From assembly GCA_023212695.1 (NCBI GenBank), contig JALCCG010000051.1, positions 37,824 to 101,823 on the forward strand: 64,000 bases of DNA, written 5' to 3'. The notes under the pieces were generated by a model. The model had not been told where the DNA came from, did not search any database, and was given only the letters and a program-made list of their open reading frames with translations. The position numbers were made by a program, and so were the translations under genes. Positions 34,743 through 43,742 of the stretch are shown piece by piece. This DNA comes from Sporisorium sorghi (lineage: Eukaryota; Basidiomycota; Ustilaginomycetes; Ustilaginales; Ustilaginaceae). The first letter of the stretch is position 1. Each line of letters starts with the position of its first letter.

Positions 34743-35612
34743 GTGAATTTACAGACGACCGGGACCGAAAAAGCTTCAGGGAAACGAGTCATCATGAAGG
34801 GTTTATCCGGGTTCGTAAAATTGCTGCTGATGGTGTATGCGATTCTTACGCTCTATCCCTTGTACTGGCTTTTTACAAGCGCGTTTAAATCGAATCAGGA
34901 TTTCTTCACGAACCCCTACGGCTTGCCGAAGGAGTGGATGACCGAGAATATATTTCGGGCATGGGAGCTTGGAAATATGGGCAGGGCGATGATCAATTCA
35001 ACGGTTGTGACCATTACAGCCGTTGCATTGACCATTCTGCTCAGCGTACTTGCGGCATATGTGCTGTCCAGATTCGAGTTTCGGTTCAAAAAGCTGGTGG
35101 TTGTGTTATTTACGACCGGGCTGCTCATTCCGATCCACAGTACGCTGGTGCCCCTGTTTATCATGATGAAAAACATCGGCCTGCTCGATACGTACGGAGC
35201 GCTCATTCTGCCTTATACGGCGTTTGAGCTGCCGATTGCGATTTTCCTGGCGATGGCTTACATGTCATCCATTCCAAGGGAAATTGAAGAAGCGGCCATG
35301 ATTGACGGCAGCGGTTGGTGGGGGATATTCAGTAGAATGATTCTGCCGCTCTGCACGCCTATCGTTGCAACGATATCCATTCTGGCATTCCTCCGATTCT
35401 GGAATGACTTCTCCTTCGCACTCGTATTTATCAATACGCAAGCGCTAAAGACGCTACCGCTCAGCCTGTCCCTGTTCTCGGACGGCTTCGGCACGGACTA
35501 CGCCCTGACCATGGGTGCGATGGCAATCGCGGTCATTCCTACCATTGTAGCCTACCTGATTCTGCAGGAGCAGATCATGAAGGGCATGGTGGCAGGCTCG
35601 ATCAAAGGTTAA
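34743..35612 (+). CDS. ABC sugar permease, MalG type (system A)
   Basis: A 289-aa permease with six helices and EAA motif EIEEAAMIDGSGWWGIFSRM near residues 180-200. The start is GTG at 34743 with AAGGAGGG 8 bases upstream. The bases ATGTGA at 34741-34746 place an out-of-frame ATG-stop across that start. It is the last gene of the system A unit; a terminator follows 75 bases later. Confidence 0.94.
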   Translation: MNLQTTGTEKASGKRVIMKGLSGFVKLLLMVYAILTLYPLYWLFTSAFKSNQDFFTNPYGLPKEWMTENIFRAWELGNMGRAMINSTVVTITAVALTILLSVLAAYVLSRFEFRFKKLVVVLFTTGLLIPIHSTLVPLFIMMKNIGLLDTYGALILPYTAFELPIAIFLAMAYMSSIPREIEEAAMIDGSGWWGIFSRMILPLCTPIVATISILAFLRFWNDFSFALVFINTQALKTLPLSLSLFSDGFGTDYALTMGAMAIAVIPTIVAYLILQEQIMKGMVAGSIKG

Positions 35613-35913
35613 GGCTGCCAGCAAGGTCCATTTAGTTTACAACGGAGGCAGATAGCCTGTTCCGAGGCTTCGCACATATTTACCATGAACAGCCCTTTCC
35701 GATTCATTCGGAAGGGGCTGTTTTGGTTCGTGCCAGTAATGATCATTCTCTGTTTCCAACCGGGAAACATTCATGCACGATTTTCGGCTGCGCCATGTGT
35801 GCAAAAGAAATATAATAGGTACACCAAGACAGGGTACATGATTTTCCTGGAGAAACACAGCTTATACCAGATGTACCATATAGAATGAACATAGTCACAG
35901 GGAGGAACGTTAC
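35613..35913. other. Intergenic stretch before ada
   Basis: Holds the terminator at 35688-35724. The rest is AT-rich with AATATAAT near 35809-35816, which may be the -10 of ada. No gene supported; a 67-codon frame begins inside the terminator stem and is rejected. Confidence 0.5.
35688..35724 (+). terminator. Terminator of system A operon
   Basis: 15-bp stem AACAGCCCTTTCCGA (35688-35702) with TCGGAAGGGGCTGTT (35708-35722), one wobble pair, then TT. Confidence 0.88.
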
Positions 35914-36981
35914 ATGATATCGGCCGCAAATCAACAGGAATATTATCAGGCGCTGCTGGATAAGAAATCGGAATATGAAGGCGTCTTTTACGTGGGCGTT
36001 AAGACAACCGGTGTATTCTGTCGCCCGACATGCCCGGCGAGGAAACCGAAGATCGAGAACTGCGAGTTTTATGAGACGGCCGAAGAAGCACTGCTGGCAT
36101 CCTTCCGACCCTGTAAACGATGCCGGCCGCTCTCGCATCCCAATCAAGTTTCGGATCTTGTGCGGCTGCTTGTAGACGCTGTGGAGGATAACCCGGAGAA
36201 GAGATGGACCAACCAGGACTTCCAGAAGCTGTCCGTGGATGCCTCAACGGCAAGACGCCAATTCAAGAAGCGGTTCGGGATGACCTTTGTTGAATATGCA
36301 CGAGCTAGGCGGATGGGCCTTGCCCTGAAGCAGATCCGGGAAGGAGATGCTGTCATCGATGCGCAGCTGTCAACCGGCTACGAGTCCAGCAGCGGATTTC
36401 GGGATGCTTTTTCGCGGATTATGGGCGCAGCCCCTACAAGGTCCGGGCATCATCATATTCTAAAAGCATCGTGGCTCGACACGCGTCTGGGACCGATGAT
36501 GGCTATTGCAGATGACGAAGCACTGTATTTGCTCGAATTCGTGGATCGCCGGGGCTTGGAGCGGGAGGTAGAACGTCTCAGACTGAGAACCAAGTCGGCG
36601 ATTATTCCGGGTTACACAGCTCCCATCCGTTCGATTGAGAGAGAATTGGGTGCGTATTTTGACGGGAAGTTAACGGAATTTAAAACCCCTTTGTTCCTGT
36701 TAGGATCACCATTCCAACAGGAAGTTTGGGACCAATTATTGCGGATTCCACCCGGTCGAACCTCTTCCTATGGCGAGATCGCAGCAGCGATGGGAAGACC
36801 TACCGCTTACCGCGCCGTCGCCCAGGCGAATGGGGCCAACCAGCTTGCGATTGTCATTCCATGCCATCGCGTCATCAATACGAGCGGTGAATTGGGCGGA
36901 TACGGGGGAGGGCTGTCGCGCAAGCAATGGCTGTTGAATCATGAGAAATCCATGAGTGCCGCAAGAAAAGAGGAATATTAG
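35914..36981 (+). CDS. ada: Ada: methyl-DNA repair protein and regulator
   Basis: A 355-aa bifunctional Ada protein. Residues 1-75 are the N-terminal zinc domain with C36 and C40 (FCRPTC) and C67/C70 (CKRC). Residues about 85-170 are an AraC-type DNA-binding domain (FQKLSVDASTARRQFKKRFG). Residues about 180-350 are the O6-alkylguanine transferase domain with acceptor C317 in IPCHRVI and QANGANQLAIVIPCH before it. Methyl transfer to C36 would turn the protein into an activator of its own operon. All domains are in one chain, whereas Bacillus subtilis has split AdaA and AdaB. The start has GGGAGGA upstream. It stands alone. Confidence 0.95.
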   Translation: MISAANQQEYYQALLDKKSEYEGVFYVGVKTTGVFCRPTCPARKPKIENCEFYETAEEALLASFRPCKRCRPLSHPNQVSDLVRLLVDAVEDNPEKRWTNQDFQKLSVDASTARRQFKKRFGMTFVEYARARRMGLALKQIREGDAVIDAQLSTGYESSSGFRDAFSRIMGAAPTRSGHHHILKASWLDTRLGPMMAIADDEALYLLEFVDRRGLEREVERLRLRTKSAIIPGYTAPIRSIERELGAYFDGKLTEFKTPLFLLGSPFQQEVWDQLLRIPPGRTSSYGEIAAAMGRPTAYRAVAQANGANQLAIVIPCHRVINTSGELGGYGGGLSRKQWLLNHEKSMSAARKEEY

Positions 36982-37124
36982 ACCTGGGTCATAGAGAATG
37001 GTCTTACCTTGGGGTAAGACTATTTTTGCATAGTTCCACTATCGTTCGTACGAAGTATTGATATGCTGAATCGTTTAAAATAAAGAGTGTATCAACAGCA
37101 TCCGATAAGGGAGAGTGAACGATA

Positions 37125-37970
37125 GTGACGGAACAAGTACACTTACCTGAATGGGCCGCCAATTATTTGCAGTATATTCGGGTTCCATTCAAGGAGGCTT
37201 CGCTGGCGTATTTAACCGAGATTTGCACTGCGCATCATAATAGGATTCCTTTCGAGAATATTAGCACGCTGCTGCGGTATCATGAGTATCACCAGCAAGG
37301 CAGGCTGGAGCAAGACGAGAAGAGGTTTGTGGATCAGCTGATGCAGTTGAATGCGGGAGGCACTTGTTATATGATCAACAGCAGTCTCCATCAGCTGCTG
37401 AACCAGCTCGGATTTCCAACTCGTTATACGCTGCTGGGCGAGGGGCATGTCGGACTGCTTGTTCGGAACCCTGATGGGCAAGAAGAAGTGTATGTGGACT
37501 GCGGGAACGCTGCTCCGTTTTTCGAACCCGTTCGGTTGGAGACTTATCCTGATCAGGTTTCCCAATATGCTGGAATTGAAGTGAGATTGCGTCCGGGAGA
37601 CGAGCCGGGAACGTACACGTACTACAGGTATGTGGACGGCCAGCTACTTACAGATCTGGTATGGTCATTCGATACCCGAAAAACCTATCAATTCGATGAT
37701 TTTCAGCCTGCTATTAGGGAGTACTTTAAGCCTAACGATCTCTTCACCTCTATATTACGCTGTCAGCTCTGGCAATTGGAGCAAGAACGGTCGCTGTCCC
37801 TAATCAATAATATACTGAGTATCCGGCATGAAGACGGGAGGGTTGAAAAGCGCGTTTTATCGGACCTCAGCGAGCTTCGAGAGGTGATCGATCATGAGTT
37901 TAAGCTTCCGAAGCTGCCTGTCGAAGATGCCGTAACGGTTCTACAGAGTCTCGGTGTTGATATTTTTTAA
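37125..37970 (+). CDS. Arylamine N-acetyltransferase family protein
   Basis: A 281-aa member of the NAT family, which transfers acetyl from acetyl-CoA to arylamines. The Cys-His-Asp triad is visible: C81 in NAGGTCYM, H108 in LGEGHVGLLV and D125 in VYVDCGN, at spacings like those of known NATs. The usual RGGYCFE around the cysteine is changed to AGGTCYM, so activity may differ. The start is GTG with AAGGGAGAG about 10 bases upstream. Single gene, no operon partner. Confidence 0.88.
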   Translation: MTEQVHLPEWAANYLQYIRVPFKEASLAYLTEICTAHHNRIPFENISTLLRYHEYHQQGRLEQDEKRFVDQLMQLNAGGTCYMINSSLHQLLNQLGFPTRYTLLGEGHVGLLVRNPDGQEEVYVDCGNAAPFFEPVRLETYPDQVSQYAGIEVRLRPGDEPGTYTYYRYVDGQLLTDLVWSFDTRKTYQFDDFQPAIREYFKPNDLFTSILRCQLWQLEQERSLSLINNILSIRHEDGRVEKRVLSDLSELREVIDHEFKLPKLPVEDAVTVLQSLGVDIF

Positions 37971-38051
37971 GCCAGCGCTATACCGGATTTCCCCGAGTAG
38001 AACGGCAGCACCAATTAGTTCAAATTACCTATTCAACCTGTCGAAGCATGG

Positions 38052-38169
38052 TATAATATCCCTTATCTCTACTTACTAATGGGGTACTGGAGAGTATATC
38101 GAGTTATTAATAGCATCTGTAGTCTGGAGCAGCCTGCTCCACCTTTCCGGGTACGCGCAGGCTGCTTCT
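38052..38169 (+). ncRNA. Candidate small RNA with -10 and terminator
   Basis: A TATAAT at 38052-38057 (GGTATAAT) is followed about 75 bases later by a terminator hairpin, giving a predicted transcript near 105 bases with no start-stop frame of note. It could also be the tail of the NAT transcript. No RNA family recognised. Confidence 0.3.
38129..38169 (+). terminator. Terminator downstream of NAT gene
   Basis: Stem GCAGCCTGC (38129-38137) with GCAGGCTGC (38157-38165) followed by TTCTTAT. The AraC gene ends just beyond it on the other strand, so it may act both ways. Confidence 0.7.
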
Positions 38170-38187
38170 TATAATGTAGAGAAAAAA

Positions 38188-39018
38188 TTACCGCGGGGCT
38201 TTCTCTTGCCCCGGCCTTGCCGGTACGGTTGCCGTTTCCCGGTATTTGACCGGGGACATGCCGTATGTGGCACGGAATACTCTGTGAAAATAGGAATAGC
38301 TTGCGAAGCCGCAGGTTTCCGCGATCTCCTCCAGCGTCATGGTGCTGTATTTCATGCGCTCAACGGCTGCGTTCAGCCTGATCTCCAAGGCGTACTGAAT
38401 CATGGTTTTTCCGTAATACTCCTTGAACAGTTTAACGGCCCGGGATAAGCTGAGCCCGACATGAGAAGCGGCTTCCTCCAGCTTGAAGGTGATCGTGGCA
38501 TGTTCCTCCACGAATCGCTTCAGCCGAAGAGCGGTGAAGGCAAGCCGATCCGTTGGCTTGATCTCGGTAATGGCACGGTCCAGACACAGGCAGAGGCTGC
38601 GCAGCAAATAATCCGTCAGCTCCCCGGTCTCCCCCTCAAGTCCGCGCCGCTTCTCCAGCAGCATCTGTCTCCACAGACCCAGCAGCTGATCGTCGAGCCC
38701 GACATGGCTGACAACTGGCCGATGGATCCGGTTCCACCAATCATCGATCCATGACCCATCGCAAAATATATAATAATCTCCGCTGGATACGCGGCCATCC
38801 TCGCCGTCATCGTTGATCCGCAGCTCGTATTCATCGCCGGGTTTCAGCAGCAGCAGATCGCCCCCTTGCACGTGGTGCTCGATGCCGTTGCAGTATATTT
38901 CACAGGACCCCTCGGTTTGGAGACGAAACAGATAGGTCGTCAAGCCGCCCCAGTGGCTGTTGCTGAACTGCTGGAAGTGGTAGGAATAGTCGCAGATTAG
39001 CAGTCTTGCCTCCATCAT
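38188..39018 (-). CDS. AraC-family transcription regulator
   Basis: A 276-aa regulator. The N-terminal cupin-like sensor covers residues 1-150 (GSCEIYCNGIEHHVQGGDLLLLKPGDEYEL). The DNA-binding domain spans about 165-265, with two helix-turn-helices (LEEAASHVGLSLSRAVKLFK and LEEIAETCGFASYSYFHRVFR). The start at 39018 (MMEARLLICD) has GGGGG 8 bases upstream; the longer frame to 39057 would add a hydrophobic tail unlike this family. It is divergent from the isomerase and dehydrogenase genes, its probable targets. A tail rich in Pro and Ala ends the protein. Confidence 0.9.
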   Translation of the reverse strand: MMEARLLICDYSYHFQQFSNSHWGGLTTYLFRLQTEGSCEIYCNGIEHHVQGGDLLLLKPGDEYELRINDDGEDGRVSSGDYYIFCDGSWIDDWWNRIHRPVVSHVGLDDQLLGLWRQMLLEKRRGLEGETGELTDYLLRSLCLCLDRAITEIKPTDRLAFTALRLKRFVEEHATITFKLEEAASHVGLSLSRAVKLFKEYYGKTMIQYALEIRLNAAVERMKYSTMTLEEIAETCGFASYSYFHRVFRATYGMSPVKYRETATVPARPGQEKAPR

Positions 39019-39154
39019 GGTTAAAACCCCCAGTAAAAATGCAAGCAGATAGTTCATGTTGCAGCAATATTGTTTATGTTCATTTTAGCCTATTTGCATG
39101 TATGATAGTAGCAGATAGAGCAGTAACTCATTTTTGGAATCGAGGTGCGCTATA

Positions 39155-39928
39155 ATGAGAAGAATGAACATTGGTTTGCAATTGTATACGCTGCGCGATG
39201 AAACGGCTCAGGATTTCCGCGGTACGCTTCGCAAAGTGGCTGAATTGGGTTATGAAGGCGTGGAGTTCGCAGGTTACGGAGACATTCCGGCCGAGGAAAT
39301 GAAAACGCTTCTTCAAGAGCTCGGCCTTAAGGCGATTGGGAGCCACGTGGGCCTGCATCTTCTTCGTGCAGACCTGCAGAAGGAAATAGATTACCTGAAA
39401 ACCATTGGCGCTAAATATATGATGTGCCCTTATGTAGCTGAAGAAGATCGCAAAGATGCTGAGGATTGGAAGAACCTCTTCTCCTTCCTGGAAGAAGTAG
39501 GGGCCGAAGCCCGCAAGCAGGGACTGATCTTTGGGTATCATAACCATGCATTCGAATTCGAAGCCGAAGTCGATGGCCAGTTCGTCTTTGATGCGATGTA
39601 TTCTGCAACGACGCCGGAATCCGTGCAAGTGGAGATGGACGTATGCTGGGTACAATTCGCCGGACAAGATCCGCTCACCTACATTCCGAAATACGCTGGA
39701 CGTCTTCCGCTGCTTCACCTGAAAGACTTCAGCAAGGATGCGGAAGGCAACATGAAGACGCTGGAGCTGAGCCAAGGCTCTGTGAACCTGCCGGGCGTCA
39801 TTCAGGCTGCATCCGATGCAGGGACGGAATGGCTGATCGTCGAGCAGGACGTATGTCAGAATCCGCCGCTGCAAAGCGTGGAGAACAGCATGAACTGGCT
39901 GAAGCAGAACTACCTGAACCAATTTTAA
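39155..39928 (+). CDS. Sugar phosphate isomerase/epimerase family protein
   Basis: A 257-aa TIM-barrel protein of the xylose-isomerase-like (AP-endonuclease 2) family. Segments seen are MNIGLQLYTLRDE, GYEGVEFAGYG, GLKAIGSHVGLH, FGYHNHAFEFE and SVQVEMDVCWVQFAG, with the metal-binding Glu and His of the family. The frame opens at 39134, but the ATG at 39155 follows GAGGTG by 8 bases. The dehydrogenase follows by 25 bases. Together they resemble inositol- or keto-sugar-type catabolic pairs; the substrate is unknown. Confidence 0.9.
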   Translation: MRRMNIGLQLYTLRDETAQDFRGTLRKVAELGYEGVEFAGYGDIPAEEMKTLLQELGLKAIGSHVGLHLLRADLQKEIDYLKTIGAKYMMCPYVAEEDRKDAEDWKNLFSFLEEVGAEARKQGLIFGYHNHAFEFEAEVDGQFVFDAMYSATTPESVQVEMDVCWVQFAGQDPLTYIPKYAGRLPLLHLKDFSKDAEGNMKTLELSQGSVNLPGVIQAASDAGTEWLIVEQDVCQNPPLQSVENSMNWLKQNYLNQF

Positions 39929-39953
39929 TCTATGTGCAAAAAGGAGACTTTCA

Positions 39954-40973
39954 ATGAGCAAAATTAAAGTGGCTGTGTTTGGCTGCGGCGCCATCGCCCA
40001 GCGCAGACATATTCCTGAATACGCGAACAATGCTAATGTGGAGCTGGTTGCTTTTGCCGATCCGGTAAAGGAACGTGCCGAAGAGATGGCTGCCCAGTAT
40101 GGCGGCAAAGCTTATACCGACTACCAAGAACTGCTTAAGAATGAGAAGCTTGATGCCGTTAGCGTATGTACGCCGAACTATCTGCATGCTCCAATGAGTA
40201 TTGCAGCAGCGAATGCTGGCCTTCATGTACTGGTTGAGAAGCCGATGGCTACAACAACGGAAGAAGGAGAGCAAATGATCGAGGCAGCACGCAAGAATGG
40301 GGTTTACCTGATGGTAGGCCACAATCAGCGTTTAATGCCTCCACACGTAAAAGCTAAGGAAATCCTGGATTCCGGCAAGCTCGGCAAGGTGCTTACGTTC
40401 CGTACTTCCTTTGGCCATGGGGGTCCAGAGAGCTGGAGCCTGGATGGTCGCGACAGCTGGTTCTTCCGTAAGGAAGAAGCCATTATGGGTGCTATGGGTG
40501 ATCTTGGCGTTCACAAATCCGACTTTATCCGTTACTTGCTGAACGATGAAATCGCTGAAGTTGCCGGCTTTATTGGAACAGTCCACAAAGAGGGAACGGA
40601 CGTGGACGACAATGCAACCTGCATCGTTCGCATGAAGAGTGGCGCAGTCGGCACGCTGATGGCAAGCTGGACGCATTACAGATCCGGTGATAACGGAACG
40701 GTCCTCTGGTGCGAGAAAGGCGTGATGAAGATCGGTGCCGTTCATGGTGACGAGGTTAACGTCGAGCTGACAGATGGTACGATCGAGACTTACAAGGTTG
40801 GTGCCATGGCAACGAATGAGAAGCAGGTTCCGAGCGGCGTCATCGACGCGTTCGTGGAATCCATTCTAACAAACACGCCTCCTAGCATTTCCGGTGAGGA
40901 AGGGCTGCGTTCCTTGAACGTCATCCTGGGCGCATTCGAATCGCAAGAGACGGGTAAGATTGTGAAGCTGTAA
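39954..40973 (+). CDS. Gfo/Idh/MocA-family oxidoreductase
   Basis: A 339-aa NAD(P)-dependent sugar dehydrogenase. The Rossmann motif is VAVFGCGAIAQRRHIPEY at residues 6-23, and the family motif EKPM (LVEKPMATT) lies near 95. A second mark is GDLGVHKSDFIRYLL with the catalytic His near 185. The start has AAGGAG 10 bases upstream. In one unit with the isomerase gene; a strong terminator follows. The EKP motif sets the sugar-dehydrogenase class, not the substrate. Confidence 0.94.
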   Translation: MSKIKVAVFGCGAIAQRRHIPEYANNANVELVAFADPVKERAEEMAAQYGGKAYTDYQELLKNEKLDAVSVCTPNYLHAPMSIAAANAGLHVLVEKPMATTTEEGEQMIEAARKNGVYLMVGHNQRLMPPHVKAKEILDSGKLGKVLTFRTSFGHGGPESWSLDGRDSWFFRKEEAIMGAMGDLGVHKSDFIRYLLNDEIAEVAGFIGTVHKEGTDVDDNATCIVRMKSGAVGTLMASWTHYRSGDNGTVLWCEKGVMKIGAVHGDEVNVELTDGTIETYKVGAMATNEKQVPSGVIDAFVESILTNTPPSISGEEGLRSLNVILGAFESQETGKIVKL

Positions 40974-40987
40974 TAGGATGAGTTTAA

Positions 40988-41019
40988 AGAGAAGCCGTAC
41001 GCATACGGCTTCTCTTTTT
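40988..41019 (+). terminator. Terminator after dehydrogenase gene
   Basis: Perfect 12-bp stem AGAGAAGCCGTA (40988-40999) with TACGGCTTCTCT (41004-41015), loop CGCA, then TTTT. Confidence 0.93.
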
Positions 41020-41083
41020 GTCATATGCGATAGTAAAGCCATGATCATGATAAGCCGGGCAGCAACAACTTTTTCATAAAAAT

Positions 41084-41128
41084 AAGAGCGGCTCTGCCAT
41101 TACTATGGAGAGCGGCTCTTGTTTTTTT
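41084..41128. terminator. Terminator of system B operon, works both ways
   Basis: AAGAGCGGCTCT and GAGCGGCTCTT pair with one central mismatch around CCAT/ATGG. T runs flank both ends (plus: GTTTTTTT). The GH43 gene ends at 41144 on the minus strand. Confidence 0.75.
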
Positions 41129-41143
41129 ATTCACTCCAGTGCT

Positions 41144-42046
41144 TTAACCGGTTTGCCGATTCATCGGACTTACCTTAAGGCTGTCTCCGTCTTCAACTAC
41201 AGGGATAAAGATCGGACGTTCCTCCGGCGTCCGATTCGGGGTATGTACCGCCAGCATCAGCTGCCCCTCCCACGTGCGAAACACCATCCCGTGCCCGCCG
41301 TCGCTGGAATATAAGGGTTCCGGCTCTTGAAGCCAGGGACCCATCAAGCTGCCGGATGGGGATTTGGCAATGCCGAGCGCGTAGCGGCCGTCGACAAAGC
41401 TGGCCCACAGCATCAGCAGGCTGCCGGGTGCTGTCCGGAATAGAAAGGGACCGTCCGTCACATAGTTTCCGGTCCCGGGAAAGCGCTGCGAATGAAACGG
41501 TGTGGTCCACGCTGCCTCAGAGGCACGGAATAAGATCACCGGTTCCGATACGGATTCGGATAAATCCGGGCTTAGGCGCATGGCACAGACCTCGCCGTCG
41601 CCAACCTGCTGCCATTCATGGCAGAACACCATCCACGGCTGGTTCTCCTCATCGATATACAGCGTGCCGTCCAAAGAACTCCAATCCGCCGGTGTCACAG
41701 GACCGCTGCTATGGAGAGCAAAGGGCCCTGTCGGCTGCTCCGCTGACAGCACCGCAGTGCCCAGCAGATCATTATCCTTCCTGCGAAAGGTGGCAAACAT
41801 GATATAACGGCCATGATATTCGTACACTTCGGGTGCCCAGAAGTTCACCTCCGCGAAGAAATTATCGGTCTTGTGGAAGACCGTACAAGGGCCTTCCCAA
41901 TGCCGAAGATCTTCGCTTATATAGACATCGAAGCCGTTTCCTTCCCTCCATATATCTTTGTCGGTACTGCCGTACATGTAGTATTTCTTGTGCTTGGAAT
42001 CAGGCAGGATATAAGGATCCCGCAGCTGAATATCCTGAGTGTTCAT
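41144..42046 (-). CDS. Glycoside hydrolase family 43 protein
   Basis: A 300-aa five-bladed beta-propeller glycosidase. The catalytic base aspartate is in QLRDPYILPD near residue 10, and the pKa-tuning aspartate is in SSLDGTLYID near 127. At the expected acid position the protein has NYVTDGPFLF, with Asp where classical GH43 enzymes have Glu (EGP), so activity or subfamily may differ. No signal peptide; it acts inside the cell. It follows the (alpha/alpha)6-type gene by 25 bases and ends the system B unit. Alpha-L-arabinofuranosidase or beta-xylosidase activity is the usual range. Confidence 0.88.
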   Translation of the reverse strand: MNTQDIQLRDPYILPDSKHKKYYMYGSTDKDIWREGNGFDVYISEDLRHWEGPCTVFHKTDNFFAEVNFWAPEVYEYHGRYIMFATFRRKDNDLLGTAVLSAEQPTGPFALHSSGPVTPADWSSLDGTLYIDEENQPWMVFCHEWQQVGDGEVCAMRLSPDLSESVSEPVILFRASEAAWTTPFHSQRFPGTGNYVTDGPFLFRTAPGSLLMLWASFVDGRYALGIAKSPSGSLMGPWLQEPEPLYSSDGGHGMVFRTWEGQLMLAVHTPNRTPEERPIFIPVVEDGDSLKVSPMNRQTG

Positions 42047-42071
42047 GCTGTTCAGGCACCTCCTGAAATCA

Positions 42072-43718
42072 TTAACGATAGGAGGGACAGATAATGCCGA
42101 TATCCCTCTCTGTTTTCAAGCCTCCGCCTCGATATCGCTGCATTTCATTTCCTTTGATCCGGATCGGAAGGGAATTGCCTTGATAGATGAGCTCGCCCTC
42201 GATGGTGCGCACACTCATTCCAATGACGCCTTCCAGGTGTCCGCTTCGATCGGTAACCAGCCGAATTCCGGCCGGTCCTTCAATATGAACGCTGCCTTCC
42301 CGGTATATCGTTATACGATCTGCTGTATTTACCAATTCGTAATGCAGCCCATTCACCGTGCGGCTGTAGGCTGTGTTGCCTGCAACTTCCTCGCCATGAT
42401 CCATGTCGACGGGGAGAAGACCGGTAAACCATAATTGGTCCGACCCGACCGGCATAATCCCGCACAACCGTTCCACATAATCAAGCAGACACAGGATGGA
42501 AGGGGAATACGTCTCGGTAAAACCTTCCTCTCCGGTCCAGGGACTTAACGCTTGTGCAAAGCGCTTTGCCTTGGACAGCGCAGACAGGATCGGATGCAGT
42601 ACCCACGTCAATTCGACATAGCGGTGGTGATATTCAAACGCATGCGGAGCGCGAATCAGGCTCAGGAAGTTGGACGACCCGCCCCAGCTGTTGTAGGAGG
42701 AGAACGGATCGAATCTGGGATCGTCCATCGCCATAGATGTAAACGGATATTTGGCGAAAAATTTGCTCGTATTCAGCAAATACCGGCGCAGCAGCTTGTC
42801 GAACCATTCACGGTCCCCAACCTCGCAGGCCATCACGCGCAGCAGCACATCGGACTGGACTCTGACCAGCTCGTCATTCCGGTCCCGGTCGTAGAAGAAC
42901 ATATCTTCTTCGTCGTAACAGTAACGGAAGAGACTCTCGAGGCTGGACTCGGCTTTCGCTCTCCAATCAGCTCCGGATCCACCAAGCTCTTCGGCCATGC
43001 GGGCCAAATATATGCGCTGGCAGTAGATGTTGGCGGTCAAATCCGGTGCCAGGAAAGGCAGGACCGGAGAATCCGGGTGATAGGCTGCGGCATCATTCAT
43101 ATAGGGTGTATCCGGAACATGCCAGAACCTGGGTGATAAATCATGTCCGGTGTCGAAGGTGCTGAAGGCCTCTACGCAGCCGGTCTCCCGGGTATTGCGG
43201 AAGCTTGCAATCCATTCGTCATAATGCGCCATGGCTTTGTACATGGTCTTCAGAAAGTCGCGGTCCTTGCCGTGGAGCTGGTAATGGTTCCATACACTGC
43301 GTGCCAGCGGTGTAACCAGCTGAATCTGCCGGAAGGAGGGACCGTTCTCCGTTAATTTGTAAGGCAGCAAACCGTCCTCTCTTTGGTGAGCCGCAAAGGC
43401 GAGATAGGTCGATTTCGAGACAGAAGGAATCAAGCGCGAGAGCAGCTCCGCATTGATGGTGCCGGTGCTCTCCAGCCAGCAGCCAAGATAAATCCCGCCT
43501 TCCTGCAGAATAGGCTCGCTGCCAGCCATCGGCACGATGCAGGGAAGCAGCTTCTCCAGCGCCGTATAATATGAAGCCTCCAGCCGTCCGCCCGATGCGG
43601 CAAATCGTACGCCTGACTCCTGCCATTCTCGCAACAAATTCTGATCTTCCGGTTTAACCGTCTGCACCTGATCCTGTATCGAGATCCCGCGCAGACGGTC
43701 CAGCATAACTTCGGTCAT
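42072..43718 (-). CDS. MGH1/trehalase-like (alpha/alpha)6 glycoside hydrolase
   Basis: A 548-aa protein with an alpha/alpha-barrel of the mannosylglycerate hydrolase-like/GH63-GH37 clan. Seen are YLGCWLESTGTINAELLSRL (residues about 75-95), REDGLLPYKLTENGPS, DTGHDLSPRFWHVPD, NIYCQRIYLARMAEELG and SYNSWGGSSNFLSL. Paired acids plausible for catalysis are in DTGHDLSPR and the C-terminal SDQLWFTGLLP region, but I cannot assign them surely. It has no signal peptide. It lies 24 bases after the solute-binding gene in the system B unit. Confidence 0.72.
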   Translation of the reverse strand: MTEVMLDRLRGISIQDQVQTVKPEDQNLLREWQESGVRFAASGGRLEASYYTALEKLLPCIVPMAGSEPILQEGGIYLGCWLESTGTINAELLSRLIPSVSKSTYLAFAAHQREDGLLPYKLTENGPSFRQIQLVTPLARSVWNHYQLHGKDRDFLKTMYKAMAHYDEWIASFRNTRETGCVEAFSTFDTGHDLSPRFWHVPDTPYMNDAAAYHPDSPVLPFLAPDLTANIYCQRIYLARMAEELGGSGADWRAKAESSLESLFRYCYDEEDMFFYDRDRNDELVRVQSDVLLRVMACEVGDREWFDKLLRRYLLNTSKFFAKYPFTSMAMDDPRFDPFSSYNSWGGSSNFLSLIRAPHAFEYHHRYVELTWVLHPILSALSKAKRFAQALSPWTGEEGFTETYSPSILCLLDYVERLCGIMPVGSDQLWFTGLLPVDMDHGEEVAGNTAYSRTVNGLHYELVNTADRITIYREGSVHIEGPAGIRLVTDRSGHLEGVIGMSVRTIEGELIYQGNSLPIRIKGNEMQRYRGGGLKTERDIGIICPSYR

Positions 43719-43742
43719 GTCCGCCTCCTTGTAGAGCCTTGT

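Noticed and set aside
35685..35888. 67-codon frame after the system A operon
   Set aside because: Begins inside the terminator stem and lacks a ribosome binding site.
39128..40108. 326-codon minus-strand frame over the isomerase gene
   Set aside because: Shadow of the isomerase and dehydrogenase genes, no motif.
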